From Streptomyces niger (GTDB lineage: Bacteria > Actinomycetota > Actinomycetes > Streptomycetales > Streptomycetaceae): a stretch of DNA of 64,000 nt. Position numbers and translations under genes: made by a program. Below, one piece after another: positions 1 to 9,092 of this stretch (positions are counted from its first letter, which is position 1; each line of letters opens with the position of its first letter). Location of the stretch: positions 62,001 through 126,000 of the forward strand of contig NZ_JOFQ01000012.1 of NCBI RefSeq assembly GCF_000718305.1. The letters run 5' to 3'. Below the pieces are notes generated by a model. The model was not told the DNA's origin, did no database searches, and saw only the letters and a program-made list of their open reading frames with translations.

Positions 1-511
1 CACCCGTCAGCACGACCGTGGCCGCACCGGGGCGCGGGCTCCCGGCACCGGCCGCCGCCCGCTGCGCGGCATAGAAGACGTCAGCCACCCGGACGGAGTT
101 CGTCACCACCGTCAGGTCCGGCACGTCCAGCAGCTGATGGGCCAGCGTGAACGCCGTCGTGCCGCCCGCCAGCGCGATCGCGCTGCCCGGCGCCGCCATC
201 TGCGCGGCCGCCTCGGCGATGGCCTCCTTGGCCGACAGCTCCAGCGCGGACTTGGCCTCGAATCCCGGTTCGTGCGCGCTCGGCTCGCTCACCGGGACCG
301 CGCCCCCGTGCACCTTCTCCACCACGCCCTGACGGGCCAGCGCGTCCAGGTCCCGACGGACCGTCATGTCCGAGACGCTCAGCTTGCGGGTCAGCTCATT
401 GACGCGGACGCCGCCGCGCCGCCGCACCTCGTCCAGGATCAGGGCACGCCGTTGCTCGGCGAGGAGGTTCTGGTTGTCACTCACCCGGCCTGTCCCTTCG
501 TCCCCATGCAT
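1..511 (-). CDS. DeoR/GlpR-family transcriptional regulator (3' end outside window)
   Basis: The reverse strand reads open from an ATG at 511 to the window edge. Residues about 11-65 form a DeoR-type winged helix (LLAEQRRALILDEV, then VRVNELTRKLSVSDMTVRRD) followed by the family's KVHGGA hinge. The rest is the start of the DeoR sugar-phosphate sensor domain (IALAGGTTAFTLAHQL, VVTNSV). Members repress carbohydrate-use genes and respond to a phosphorylated sugar. An in-frame GTG about ten codons downstream (VSDNQN) is an alternative start. The gene is divergent from the membrane protein at 666. The target operon must lie left of the window, so the sugar cannot be named. Only the truncation is unusual. 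Confidence 0.88.
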   Translation of the reverse strand, partial: MHGDEGTGRVSDNQNLLAEQRRALILDEVRRRGGVRVNELTRKLSVSDMTVRRDLDALARQGVVEKVHGGAVPVSEPSAHEPGFEAKSALELSAKEAIAEAAAQMAAPGSAIALAGGTTAFTLAHQLLDVPDLTVVTNSVRVADVFYAAQRAAAGAGSPRPGAATVVLTG

Positions 512-665
512 CGCGCGCCGTGCCGCACCAGCGCTGCTGTTCGGAGACATCCTCGCACGAGGCACCGACACGGACTCCCGGAGCCGGATGAGGTGAATGC
601 GGCGCCGGGACGGGCAAGAAAGTATCCGGGACGCACATCCACGTACGGACAACGGGGGAAGCACT

Positions 666-3119
666 GTGGACACCACGCACCGGTCCGCGCCCGCAACCAC
701 GCCGGACCCGGACGGCGACGGGGACACCGCCGCCGCGCACAGACCACGCCGGATCGCCCTGGAACTGCTGGTGCACGGCGTCGGCGGCACCACACCCGCC
801 GAGATGCTGGACGACCCCCGGGTCGTGCGTGTCACCGGCGACGACACCGCCGCCATCTACCGCCGCACCATCGACGCGGACGCCGAGGAGCGCCCTCCGG
901 ACCCGCACGAGGGCGCCCCCGAGGAACCGGTCCGCGAGGCGTACGTCTGGTGCAACCTCACCTCGGGCAACGGCAGCCGCGCCCTCTGGTTGATCCTGCT
1001 GCCCTTCATGGTCGCCAACCTCGCCCACTGGATGCGTCCCGCCGCACCCAGAGGCCATCCCGCGCAGCGGATCTACGACGTCCTCGTGCGCATCCTCGCG
1101 CTCACCCTCACCGTGCTGCTCGCCGCCGGGGCGTGCGAGGTGGCCCTGGACCTGATCGCCTGGCAGTGCGCGGGCAGCCACGCGTGCTCCGCCGACCGCT
1201 CCTGGCTCGGCTTCCTCAACACCGCGCACGACGGCTGGTGGAGCCTGCCGGGCCGCCGCCTCGTGGTCGCCGCCACCATGCCGCTGCTCCTCGTGGGCCT
1301 GCTCTGGTGGCTCTCGCACCGTACGTGGAGCGCGTACGAATCCGCCTCCCCGCCGCCGCGCCGCCCCGGCGCCTCGCGCGACACCCCGCCCTCGGAGCGG
1401 CCCACCCTCTGCCTGGACGGCTTCTGGTACGGCCGCCGCGTCGTCGCCCGGCTGCGCTCCGCGCACGCCGCGGCGGGGCTGCTCACCATCGCCACCGCCC
1501 TGCTGCTGACCGCGCACGACGCCGACGCCAGGACCGGCGCCGACGGGGTGCTGCGCTGGACCGGGTACGCCCTGGCCGCGCTGGTTGCCGTGCTCGCGGT
1601 ACTCAGCGCCGTCATCGTCTGCCGCACCGCGCGCAGCGAGGCGGAGCCCGACGTGGAGACCGACCGGCCCATCGTGCGGTGGCTGCCGTGGGCCGCGCTC
1701 GGCGCCTTGGCGCTGACCGCCCTGCACACCGCCTGGGCACGCTCCGGCTGGACCTCCTCCGGCCACCTTCCCGGGGAAAGCACCTTCGCCGTCATCGCCG
1801 TCCTACAAGGCGCCCTGGTCGTCGGACTGCTGCTGACCGCCGCGGTGCTCCAGAAGGCCGCGCGTGGCACGGAACGCACCGCGGCCGGGGGACTGGCCGG
1901 CGCCTCCGTCGCGCTGCTGGCCTGCGCGCTGGGCGGCGTGCTGACCGGGGGAGTGGCCCAGCGCGCCGCCGACTGGCTGGACCGCGGCGCCACCCCCGGC
2001 GACCCGCACGCCCCGATGGCGGGCCCGCCCGTGCTCCTCTCGTGGCAGGCCTCGGTCATCCCGGTCCTGCTGATCCTCGTGCTCGTCCTGGTCGTGGTCG
2101 CCGCCTTCCAGGTGCTCGCCGTCCGCCGCAGGGTCCTCCCGGACATCCCCGGCCTGTACGAGGACGAGGAGAAGCCCGACGCGCAGCGCGCCCGGCGGAT
2201 CGCGGGCACCATCGCCCGCGCCGGACTCACCGACCGGGCGCCACTGCTGATCGGCGTGATCACCGCCGCCACCTTCGTACTCGGTACCGGGGCGGTGCTC
2301 GGCGCCCACCTCACGGGACTGCCGCCGGGTCGCGCCCTGGACGACGCGCCGGTCTTCGTGGACGCCATCGCCGAGACCGCACAGGCACTCGGCTCCTGGC
2401 TGATGGGCGCCGGCGTCGTCCTGCTGCTCGCCATGGGGCGCCGCGCCTACAAGGACCAGTCGGCCCGCCGCACCATCGGCATCCTCTGGGACGTCGGTAC
2501 CTTCTGGCCGCGCGCCGCGCACCCCTTCGCGCCCCCGTGCTACGCCGAGCGCGCCGTACCGGACCTGACCTGGCGGATGGCCACCTGGACCGAGACCCAC
2601 GACGGCCGTCTGGTCCTCTCCGGGCACTCCCAGGGCAGCGTTCTCGCGGCTGCCGCCGTCTGGCAGCTGGACCCGGTGACGCGCAGCCGGGTCGCGCTCC
2701 TCACGTACGGTTCACCGCTGGAGCGCCTCTACGGTCGCTGGTTCCCCGCCTTCTTCGGGCCGTCCGCGCTCACCGGGCTGCACCGCGAGATGGACGCCTG
2801 GCGCAACCTGTGGCGCTTCACCGACCCCATCGGCGGCCCGGTCCGCCTCACCTGCGAGGACGGCGCCGTGATCGACCGCGGGCCGCTGCGCGACCCGCTC
2901 GTCTTCGGGCGCACGCTCCAGCACCCGCTGCCCGCCCAGATCCTCGGTCACGGCGACTACCAGGCGGACCCGTTGTTCGACGCGACGCGTGCCGAGCTGC
3001 TCGCCCATCTGGCGCCCGGGGTGCCGCCGCAGCCCGGCGGGCCGGCCGCCGAGCGGGAGGCCGCCCCGGGGGCATCGCCCGCCGCGCCTCAGGGCAGTGC
3101 GGGCAGGTCCTCGGCGTAG
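666..3119 (+). CDS. large membrane protein with an alpha/beta-hydrolase (lipase-like) domain
   Basis: The protein has 817 aa. I chose the GTG at 666 because a GGGGGAA ribosome-binding site lies just upstream; an upstream start at 597 has none. The N-terminus carries LELLVHGVGGTTP, typical of an alpha/beta-hydrolase oxyanion strand. About eight to ten hydrophobic helices follow between residues 120 and 630. The C-terminal part has a nucleophile elbow, LSGHSQGSV, with Ser as candidate nucleophile, then LLTYGSPLERLYG. This suggests a membrane-anchored lipase or esterase, but the substrate is unknown. The last 31 bp overlap the end of the convergent gene. I recognise it only as a conserved actinomycete hypothetical protein. 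Confidence 0.8.
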   Translation: MDTTHRSAPATTPDPDGDGDTAAAHRPRRIALELLVHGVGGTTPAEMLDDPRVVRVTGDDTAAIYRRTIDADAEERPPDPHEGAPEEPVREAYVWCNLTSGNGSRALWLILLPFMVANLAHWMRPAAPRGHPAQRIYDVLVRILALTLTVLLAAGACEVALDLIAWQCAGSHACSADRSWLGFLNTAHDGWWSLPGRRLVVAATMPLLLVGLLWWLSHRTWSAYESASPPPRRPGASRDTPPSERPTLCLDGFWYGRRVVARLRSAHAAAGLLTIATALLLTAHDADARTGADGVLRWTGYALAALVAVLAVLSAVIVCRTARSEAEPDVETDRPIVRWLPWAALGALALTALHTAWARSGWTSSGHLPGESTFAVIAVLQGALVVGLLLTAAVLQKAARGTERTAAGGLAGASVALLACALGGVLTGGVAQRAADWLDRGATPGDPHAPMAGPPVLLSWQASVIPVLLILVLVLVVVAAFQVLAVRRRVLPDIPGLYEDEEKPDAQRARRIAGTIARAGLTDRAPLLIGVITAATFVLGTGAVLGAHLTGLPPGRALDDAPVFVDAIAETAQALGSWLMGAGVVLLLAMGRRAYKDQSARRTIGILWDVGTFWPRAAHPFAPPCYAERAVPDLTWRMATWTETHDGRLVLSGHSQGSVLAAAAVWQLDPVTRSRVALLTYGSPLERLYGRWFPAFFGPSALTGLHREMDAWRNLWRFTDPIGGPVRLTCEDGAVIDRGPLRDPLVFGRTLQHPLPAQILGHGDYQADPLFDATRAELLAHLAPGVPPQPGGPAAEREAAPGASPAAPQGSAGRSSA

Positions 3120-5533
3120 AGGTGCGTGAGGTCGTCGGTACTGGGGTCGGGGAGCTGCGCCACCCGGCCCGCGTGTCGCTCGACCATCGCCTCGAACGTC
3201 TGCCGGGCGGTGCGCCCGTTGCCGAACGACGGCCCCTTCGGGAGCGCGGTGAAGTACTTCAGCAGCGCCTCGGAGGTGCCGTCAGCGAGGTGGTACTCCT
3301 GCTCCTCGGCCTGCTGTCCGACGATCCGCAGCAGCTCTTCGGGGTCGTAGTCGCCGAACCTGATGGTCCGCGAGAAACGCGACGCGACACCCGGGTTGAC
3401 CGCGAGGAAGCGCTCCATCTCGGAGGTGTAGCCCGCCACGATGACCACCACCGCCTCCCGGTGGTCCTCCATCAGCTTCACGAGGGTGTCGATGGCCTCG
3501 CGCCCGAAGTCCCGCCCGGAGTCCTCCGGGGACAGCGCGTACGCCTCGTCGATGAAGAGCACCCCGCCGCGCGCCCGGTCGAACGCCTCCTGGGTGCGGA
3601 TGGCCGTCGAGCCGATGTGCTCGCCCACCAGGTCCACCCGGGAGACCTCCACGAGGTGGCCGCGCTCCAGCACTCCGAGGGAGGCCAGGATCTCGCCGTA
3701 CAGCCGCGCGACGGTGGTCTTGCCGGTGCCGGGGGAGCCGGTGAAGACCAGGTGGCGGCGGACCGAGGCCGCCTTCAGGCCTGCCTGCTGCCGGCGCCGG
3801 CCCACCTCGATCATGTTGATCAGGCTGCGTACCTCGCGCTTGACGCTCTCCAGGCCGACCAGCGTGTCCAGCTCGCCGAGGACCTCCTCGGAGGGCCGGG
3901 TGTCGGTGACCGGAGCGGCGGTCGCCGTGGCCGCCGCGGGCGCCGCGGGGGCGCCGCCCAGCAGGCCCGTGGTGGCCGCGGGCTGCACGGCGGGGGCGGT
4001 CGTCGGCGGCATCGTCGGCGGGGGCGGGACGGCCGGCACCGCCGCTACGGCCGCCGACTGCGTCATCCGGCTCTCGTCGCTGGTGCAGTCCACCGCCGTC
4101 GGCCCGTCCTCGGCGAACTCGTACCCGCCGCGCGCGCACCGCTCCGTACGGCACCGCGTCAGCGTCGTACGACAGCCGTCGATGACGTGGAAGCCGTATC
4201 CGGAGCTGCCCGTGACCCGGCAGCTGTGGAACGTGCCGCGCCCCTCCGCCGACACGTAGAAGCCCGCCTCGGTGGGCGTGCTCACCGTGCAGCGCTCGAC
4301 ATTCGGGTCGGCGCCCTTGGTGACGATCACGCCGGTCCGGGTGTCCTCGATTGTGCACCCCGAGAGCGTGCCCCCGCTGCCGTGGTCCCGGAACCACGCG
4401 CCGGTCGCGGCCTCCCGGATGCGGCAGTCGTCGAGCTGTACGGTTGCGCCGTCGCTGACCGAGACGGCGGTGTTCCGTACCTGCGCGAGATCGGAATCGA
4501 CCACATCCGCCCGCGAGCCGCGGTCCAGCACGAAGAGCGCGTCCGGCACGTCGTGCACTCGGGTCGAGTCCAGGACGGCCGTCGCGCCGTCGCTCACCCA
4601 CACCGCCGGATAGTCACCCGTGCTGTCGTGGATCTCGCACTGGTTGGCGTCCACCCGCGTGCCCGGGTCCCATACGGACAGGCCGTTGCGTCCGAAGTGC
4701 CGCACTTTGCTGCGGGTCAGCGTCAGCACCGAACGCGACCGCAGGTCCAGCGCGTTCTCGGGTATGTCGTGGATGTCGCAGTCGGCGACCGTGAGCACCG
4801 CGTCCGTGTCGAGCGTGACGCCGTCCGCCGAGGTGCGGTGCACCGTGCAGTCGGTGAGGTGCCCGGTCGCGCGCGAGGCGACCTGCACGCCCGCGCCCTT
4901 GATCTCGTACAGCTCGCAGCCGATCGCCTCGACCGCGCTGCCCTCGCCGTTCACCGACAGGCCGGCCCCGCTCGCGTGATGCACCCGGCAGCGCTCCAGT
5001 CGCGGATGCGCCCCGCCGCGTACCGCTACGCCCGCCTGCCCGGCCGCCAGCACCTCGCACTCCTCGAAGAGGCCGCCCGCTTCATCCAGCACGCTGATGC
5101 CCACGCCGCCCGGATTGTCGACCGTGCAGCGCCGCACCGTGGGCCGGGCGCCGCCGCGCACCTCGATGCCGGCCGCCGACCGCGTCACCACGCGCAGCCC
5201 GGCCAGCTCCGGTGCGCCGTCCTCCACCAGCAGCGCGGGCGCCGCCGAGTCCTGCCCCTCGATGTGCAGGTCCTCCAGGGTCGCCGAGGCCCGTACGGTC
5301 AGCGCCACGCCGTCCGCCGGGGCGATCCGCACGGAACCGCGCGCCCCGTCGGGCCCGCGCAGCGTCACCGCACGGCGCAGCACGAGGTTCTCCCGGTAGG
5401 TGCCGGCCGCGACGGTCAGTACGTCACCGTCCCCGGCGGCTTCGAGGGCGGCGGCCAGGGAGCTGTACTCCCCTGTGCGACGCCGCCAGCGCGACGTCCC
5501 GGAGTGCGTGACCTGGACCGAGCCCTGTGCCAT
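3089..5533 (-). CDS. right-handed beta-helix protein fused to a CbbX/SpoVK-type AAA+ ATPase
   Basis: The protein has 814 aa, starting at an ATG at 5533 behind a GGTGGGGG stretch. Residues about 1-500 are successive beta-helix turns of the pectate-lyase/NosD kind (repeated strings such as LEDLHIEG, VRRCTVDNPGGVGISV, LDDCRIREAATGAW). An Ala/Pro-rich linker follows. The C-terminal ~280 residues are one AAA+ module with Walker A GSPGTGKTTVARLYG, Walker B GGVLFIDEAYAL and a VNPGVASRF arginine-finger region, as in CbbX, SpoVK and EccA. AAA+ proteins of this group remodel protein complexes; the beta-helix may be a recognition platform (inference). No ESX/type VII genes are adjacent. There is no signal peptide, so it is probably cytoplasmic. 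Confidence 0.85.
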   Translation of the reverse strand: MAQGSVQVTHSGTSRWRRRTGEYSSLAAALEAAGDGDVLTVAAGTYRENLVLRRAVTLRGPDGARGSVRIAPADGVALTVRASATLEDLHIEGQDSAAPALLVEDGAPELAGLRVVTRSAAGIEVRGGARPTVRRCTVDNPGGVGISVLDEAGGLFEECEVLAAGQAGVAVRGGAHPRLERCRVHHASGAGLSVNGEGSAVEAIGCELYEIKGAGVQVASRATGHLTDCTVHRTSADGVTLDTDAVLTVADCDIHDIPENALDLRSRSVLTLTRSKVRHFGRNGLSVWDPGTRVDANQCEIHDSTGDYPAVWVSDGATAVLDSTRVHDVPDALFVLDRGSRADVVDSDLAQVRNTAVSVSDGATVQLDDCRIREAATGAWFRDHGSGGTLSGCTIEDTRTGVIVTKGADPNVERCTVSTPTEAGFYVSAEGRGTFHSCRVTGSSGYGFHVIDGCRTTLTRCRTERCARGGYEFAEDGPTAVDCTSDESRMTQSAAVAAVPAVPPPPTMPPTTAPAVQPAATTGLLGGAPAAPAAATATAAPVTDTRPSEEVLGELDTLVGLESVKREVRSLINMIEVGRRRQQAGLKAASVRRHLVFTGSPGTGKTTVARLYGEILASLGVLERGHLVEVSRVDLVGEHIGSTAIRTQEAFDRARGGVLFIDEAYALSPEDSGRDFGREAIDTLVKLMEDHREAVVVIVAGYTSEMERFLAVNPGVASRFSRTIRFGDYDPEELLRIVGQQAEEQEYHLADGTSEALLKYFTALPKGPSFGNGRTARQTFEAMVERHAGRVAQLPDPSTDDLTHLYAEDLPALP

Positions 5534-5732
5534 GGCGATGTCGTGCCCCCACCTCGTGCGGCTGTTTCCGGCCCGCGGTGGTACGCGCGTGTATGTCCGC
5601 GTACGGGCTGCGCAGGCCCCAGCCGAGCGGCTGGCTGCACCACCGTAGCGCGCTCCGGGCAAGGCAGTTGACGTGGTCGCCGGCTTGCCCATGAGGGGGC
5701 GACGGTCGCCGCACGAGGGGCGGCGGGGCGGC

Positions 5733-6335
5733 TCAGCTGCCGGCGCCTGCCCGTCCCCAGTCCTGACCGGCGCGCTCCCACGCCTCGTCCCAGTGGCGGT
5801 ACCGGCGGCGCATCAGCTGCCACAGCACCAGCCGGCGACCGCCCTCGACGACGGCACCGGCCAGCGCGCCGGCGCCCAGCCCGGCGAGCACCGCATGGGA
5901 GCTCGCGGTCGAGGCGTCCATGGGGCGGGGTGTGGGCCGGCCGCGGTCGTCGGTCCAGATACGGAAGTGGTCACCGGGCTCCACGGGGCGGGGTGCCGCG
6001 ACGGGACCGAGGTGCCGGCTGCCGTCCACGCCGCGCCAGTTGGCGAGCACCCTGCGGTGCGCGTCGCGGCGGGTGGCCGTCTCGGGGTCGGGGTCCACGG
6101 GCGGATGCGGCAGCAGCCGGTCCACCTGCACCCACACCAGGTGCCGTTGGGCCTGCTGAGCCCGCACGCCCTGCTGGAGCGCCCCGTCGGCGCTGCGGGC
6201 GGTCGCCCAGCCGGCCACCGAGCCCCCGATGACGATCAGTACGGCGGCGGCGAGCGCCAGCCATGCTTCGGCGAGATCGGTTCTGCGTCGCAGCGGGTTC
6301 CGCCGCCAACGCCACACCCCACTCATCGCGCGCAC
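5733..6335 (-). CDS. Rv1733c-like two-helix membrane protein
   Basis: The protein has up to 200 aa. A basic N-terminus (WRWRRNPLRRRTDLAEAW) leads into a first helix (LALAAAVLIVIGGSVAGW). A soluble domain of about 100 residues follows, and a second helix near residue 150 (AVLAGLGAGALAGAVV) precedes a basic tail. This layout and the NPLRRRTD signature match the Rv1733c family of actinobacterial membrane proteins, whose function is unknown. The start could be the ATG at 6335 or the in-frame ATG at 6326 (MSGVWRW). It lies alone on the minus strand between the AAA+ fusion and the anti-sigma-like kinase gene. Confidence 0.75.
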   Translation of the reverse strand: MRAMSGVWRWRRNPLRRRTDLAEAWLALAAAVLIVIGGSVAGWATARSADGALQQGVRAQQAQRHLVWVQVDRLLPHPPVDPDPETATRRDAHRRVLANWRGVDGSRHLGPVAAPRPVEPGDHFRIWTDDRGRPTPRPMDASTASSHAVLAGLGAGALAGAVVEGGRRLVLWQLMRRRYRHWDEAWERAGQDWGRAGAGS

Positions 6336-6672
6336 TGTCCGGCACCCCCCTTCCGTGTGCGTAACTACCTCAATCCGGGCCCTTCATGCACGGTTTTCGC
6401 GAAGTGGAGAGCAAAATCACGGGACATGACCGTGCTCCGCGGCGGCCGCTGCGGCAGGGCGCGTGGTGCGGGAGGGGCAGGGCGCTGCGGGGCGCTGGGC
6501 ATCCGGCACCCACCCGGTACGGGCCTCCATCCTATCGCCGCCGGACGCGGTGGAGACGGCGGGGAGATCGCGAGACGGCCGCGAGGAGGCCTGGGAGACC
6601 GGCCGGGTCCCCGCCCGCACAGGCGGCCGCGCCGAAGCGCTCAGCGGCCGTCCAGCGGCCTTCCCGAGGTGT
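6336..6672. other. 337-bp intergenic stretch, no gene recognised
   Basis: This lies upstream of the Rv1733c-like gene and downstream of the HATPase gene, both on the minus strand. Several open frames cross it, but none shows a recognisable domain or a good ribosome-binding site. The first ~80 bases next to 6335 are less GC-rich than the surroundings and are the likely promoter region of the Rv1733c-like gene. I see no strong hairpin or repeat. Confidence 0.4.
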
Positions 6673-7113
6673 TCAGAACAGCCGTACGGCCAGCGTGACC
6701 ATCGCGCCGTCCACGGGCCCCGGCGAGATCGACAGCCGGTCGGCGACCAGCCGGGCCATCCACAGCCCGCGCCCCGTGGGCGCACCGTCCAGCCCCGGCA
6801 GCAGCTCGGGGATGACGGCCTCGGTGAATCCGGGGCCCGAGTCGATGACCAGGCACTCCAACTCGTCGTCGGTCCGGCGCAGGACCAGCCGGCCGCTGCC
6901 GCCCGCGTGCTCCACGGCGTTGCTCGCCACCTCGTCCACCGCCAGCACGAACTCCCCGCGCCGCGGCTCCGCCAGCCCCTCACGGGCCGCGCACTCCTCG
7001 ACGAGCAGGCGTACCTGGGGGAGCAGCCGGGCCGTGAACCGCCGCTGCAGCAGGTACCTGACGCTCGCTTCGGCGCCCGTGCTCTGAGGACGGGCGGACT
7101 CGGGGGTCAGCAC
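6673..7113 (-). CDS. ATP-binding anti-sigma-factor-type serine kinase (RsbW/SpoIIAB-like HATPase)
   Basis: The protein has 146 aa. The GTG at 7113 overlaps the stop of the upstream MEDS-STAS gene (GTGCTGA), implying translational coupling. It contains the GHKL fold signature: N-box EVASNAVEHAGGSG, then VIDSGPGF and GRGLWMARLVADRL. Small stand-alone HATPase proteins of this type in Streptomyces bind sigma factors or phosphorylate STAS antagonists. The coupled partner carries a STAS domain at its C-terminus, so the pair looks like a partner-switching unit. The cognate sigma factor is not adjacent; the SigB-type sigma at 51283 is one candidate only by cohabitation. Confidence 0.88.
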   Translation of the reverse strand: MLTPESARPQSTGAEASVRYLLQRRFTARLLPQVRLLVEECAAREGLAEPRRGEFVLAVDEVASNAVEHAGGSGRLVLRRTDDELECLVIDSGPGFTEAVIPELLPGLDGAPTGRGLWMARLVADRLSISPGPVDGAMVTLAVRLF

Positions 7114-8003
7114 GGGCGCGCCACCTCCGACAGGGTCAGCCGCGGGATCGACGTCGCGCCCAGTCGGTGCAGGAGGCGCAGCTGCACGGGACCGCACCGG
7201 ACCTCGACCCGGTGGTGACCGCTCGCATCCTGGACGAGCGTGAGGAGGCCGGTGGCGCAGCCGACCGACAGGAAGTGCAGCGGAACCAGGTCCAGGGTGA
7301 GCCGGCCGGCGCCCGCGCTCTGCACGAGGGCGAGTTCGAGGGCGGTGAGGAAGGGCCGTTTCGTGGCGGCGTCGGCCTCGCCCACGAAGCGCAGCGCACC
7401 GTCCGGAGTCCGCTCCATACGCAGCGCGCCGAGCTTCTCGAGGAGGTTGCGGGGGTGTGCCTCAGCCATGGCGGTCAGCACCTCCGGCGTGAACCAGCGC
7501 CGGTCGTAGGCGCAGATCTCGCTGTACGGGCGGCCCGTGAACAGGTCCTCGGCGTGCGACTCGCGGTGCATCATCGTCCGCACGTCCGCGTCCAGTTCCG
7601 GCACCCAGTGCATGTCGATGAACGTCCGCAGGCCCGTGTAACCCTCCGCGACCGCCTGTGCGGTCTCCTCGCGCAGCCGGCTCCTCTGCCGGTCCGCCGT
7701 GAAGACGTGATCGGGGCTGATGAGCCGGCGCATGCTGCTGAGCACCAACTGTCCTTCGATGCGGGCCGTGGCCGTGGTGCGGTGGGGGAAGTCCAGTCGC
7801 GCCAGGACCTCTTCCTCGGAGAGGCCGGGGCGCGGGAAGACGATGACGCGCTCGCCCCGGGCCAGGCCGAGCCGGGTGAAGGCGGTCAGGACATCCCAGC
7901 GGGCCTCGTCGTTGTCGTAACTGACGAAGGCGTGATCGCCCGGTCCCATGTGATGCACCGGGATGAGGCGATGCTCCGTCGCGTCCCCGGAGGTCCTCCG
8001 CAA
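7107..8003 (-). CDS. MEDS (DcmR sensory) domain protein with C-terminal STAS domain
   Basis: The protein has 298 aa from a TTG at 8003, preceded by GGGAG six bases upstream. Residues about 15-190 form the MEDS domain: HMGPGDHAFVSYDNDEARW, VFPRPGLSEEEVLARL, and the acidic/aromatic core FIDMHWVPELDADVRTMMHRES. The last ~90 residues are STAS-like (LTLDLVPLHFLSVGCATGLLTLV), where an anti-sigma antagonist usually has its phospho-acceptor region. MEDS domains sense small ligands in methanogen and methylotroph regulators; many Streptomyces paralogs pair with HATPase genes. Overlap with the next gene implies co-translation. The signal sensed cannot be read from sequence. Confidence 0.87.
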   Translation of the reverse strand: MRRTSGDATEHRLIPVHHMGPGDHAFVSYDNDEARWDVLTAFTRLGLARGERVIVFPRPGLSEEEVLARLDFPHRTTATARIEGQLVLSSMRRLISPDHVFTADRQRSRLREETAQAVAEGYTGLRTFIDMHWVPELDADVRTMMHRESHAEDLFTGRPYSEICAYDRRWFTPEVLTAMAEAHPRNLLEKLGALRMERTPDGALRFVGEADAATKRPFLTALELALVQSAGAGRLTLDLVPLHFLSVGCATGLLTLVQDASGHHRVEVRCGPVQLRLLHRLGATSIPRLTLSEVARPC

Positions 8004-8035
8004 GTGAGTCTCCCTGTCGCAACCGCTGTGAGCTC

Positions 8036-8065
8036 ACTCTAGGCAGGCCGGACAGGCCCCCGCAA
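8036..8065 (-). promoter_or_regulatory. candidate promoter of the MEDS-STAS/HATPase pair
   Basis: On the minus strand, TTGCGG (8060-8065) and TAGAGT (8036-8041) are separated by 18 bp. This fits a housekeeping-type promoter for an actinomycete, and the -10 box lies 33 bp before the TTG start at 8003. It was found by eye only, so a chance match is possible. Confidence 0.33.
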
Positions 8066-8201
8066 TGCGGCTGGCGAGGGGCGCACCGTGCGCACAGCAA
8101 TGGGCGTACGCCGGCTGCGCCGCGCCCCTGGACCGCGCACCGCGGCGGGCGGCGGCGTACGCGCTCCGGAAGGCGCGGCAGCATGCGGACACCTGCTGAC
8201 G

Positions 8202-9026
8202 TCAGCTCAGGACCTCGAAGGGATCGCCGACACGGAGCGTGCCGCGCGACTCGGGTATGAGGTTCTGCCCGAAGACGAGGTCGTCACCGAAGCGGCGGTG
8301 CCGGGCGAGCGTGCGCAGCGGCTCCTTGCCCCGCTCGGCGGTGCGCTGGTCGGTGGTGGTCACCACGCAGCGCCCGCAGGGCTTGGCGACGCGGAAGGTC
8401 ACCTCGCCGATCCGGACCCGCCGCCAGTCGTCCTCGGCCCACGGCGCCGTGCCCTCGACGACGACGTTCGGCCGGAAGCGCTCCATCGGCAGCGGGCCCT
8501 CGTCGGCGTGGTCGCCCTGGGCGATGAGGGAGTTGAGCGCGTCGAGCGAGGACGCGGTGGTGAGCAGCAGCGGGAAGGCGTCGGCGAAGCTCACCGTGTC
8601 GCCCGGCCGCCCGTAGTCCTGGTGCACCGGCCGGCGGACGGCCGGGTCATCCATGTGAACGAGCGTGACCTCGGTTTCCAGATACGTGCTGAACCAGTCG
8701 GCAGCCGCCTCGGACGCGGGCACGGCCTCCACCTTGTCGCGGAAGACCCGCACCGGCACGGTCGCGCCGGGGGCGGGGACCTCCACGGACAGGTCCGCCA
8801 TCCCCGGCGCGCTGAGCCTGATTCCCCCGTCAGGCCCGGCCTCCACGACGGCCAGCGCCAGCCGCGGCCGGGACCGCTGCGTGACGAGCTGCCGCTGTTC
8901 GTCGACGACCATCCAGCGCCGGTCCCCGGACAGGCCCCACGGCTCCACGTCGGCGGAGCTCAGGGCGATGCCCGCGAGCGATTTCACCGGATACAGCTGG
9001 AGGGTGCGCAGACGTGAGTTCGGCAT
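8202..9026 (-). CDS. MOSC-domain protein (molybdenum-cofactor-sulfurase-like, N-terminal beta barrel)
   Basis: The protein has 274 aa with the layout of the YcbX/mARC family. The N-terminal MOSC_N beta barrel reads LYPVKSLAGIALSSADVEPWGLSGDRRWMVVD. The C-terminal MOSC domain has FRPNVVVEGTAPWAEDDWRRVRIG and the conserved Cys segment VAKPCGRCVVTTTDQRT. In this family the Cys binds molybdopterin or carries sulfur. Members act on N-hydroxylated bases or transfer sulfur. No ferredoxin domain is fused at the C-terminus, unlike YcbX. The gene is monocistronic and in the same direction as its neighbours. Family call is firm; substrate unknown. Confidence 0.9.
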   Translation of the reverse strand: MPNSRLRTLQLYPVKSLAGIALSSADVEPWGLSGDRRWMVVDEQRQLVTQRSRPRLALAVVEAGPDGGIRLSAPGMADLSVEVPAPGATVPVRVFRDKVEAVPASEAAADWFSTYLETEVTLVHMDDPAVRRPVHQDYGRPGDTVSFADAFPLLLTTASSLDALNSLIAQGDHADEGPLPMERFRPNVVVEGTAPWAEDDWRRVRIGEVTFRVAKPCGRCVVTTTDQRTAERGKEPLRTLARHRRFGDDLVFGQNLIPESRGTLRVGDPFEVLS

Positions 9027-9092
9027 GTGCCCATCCTGCCAGCCGGGTCGGACAAGCGACCGGGTGGCAGGACAGTTGTCCGGACGTCGGCG

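Noticed and set aside
137..5671. An 1844-codon open frame on the plus strand.
   Set aside because: It runs antisense to the DeoR and beta-helix/AAA+ genes and out of frame with the membrane hydrolase gene. It is made of Arg/Ala/Gly/His-rich shadow sequence with no domain. High GC creates such frames.
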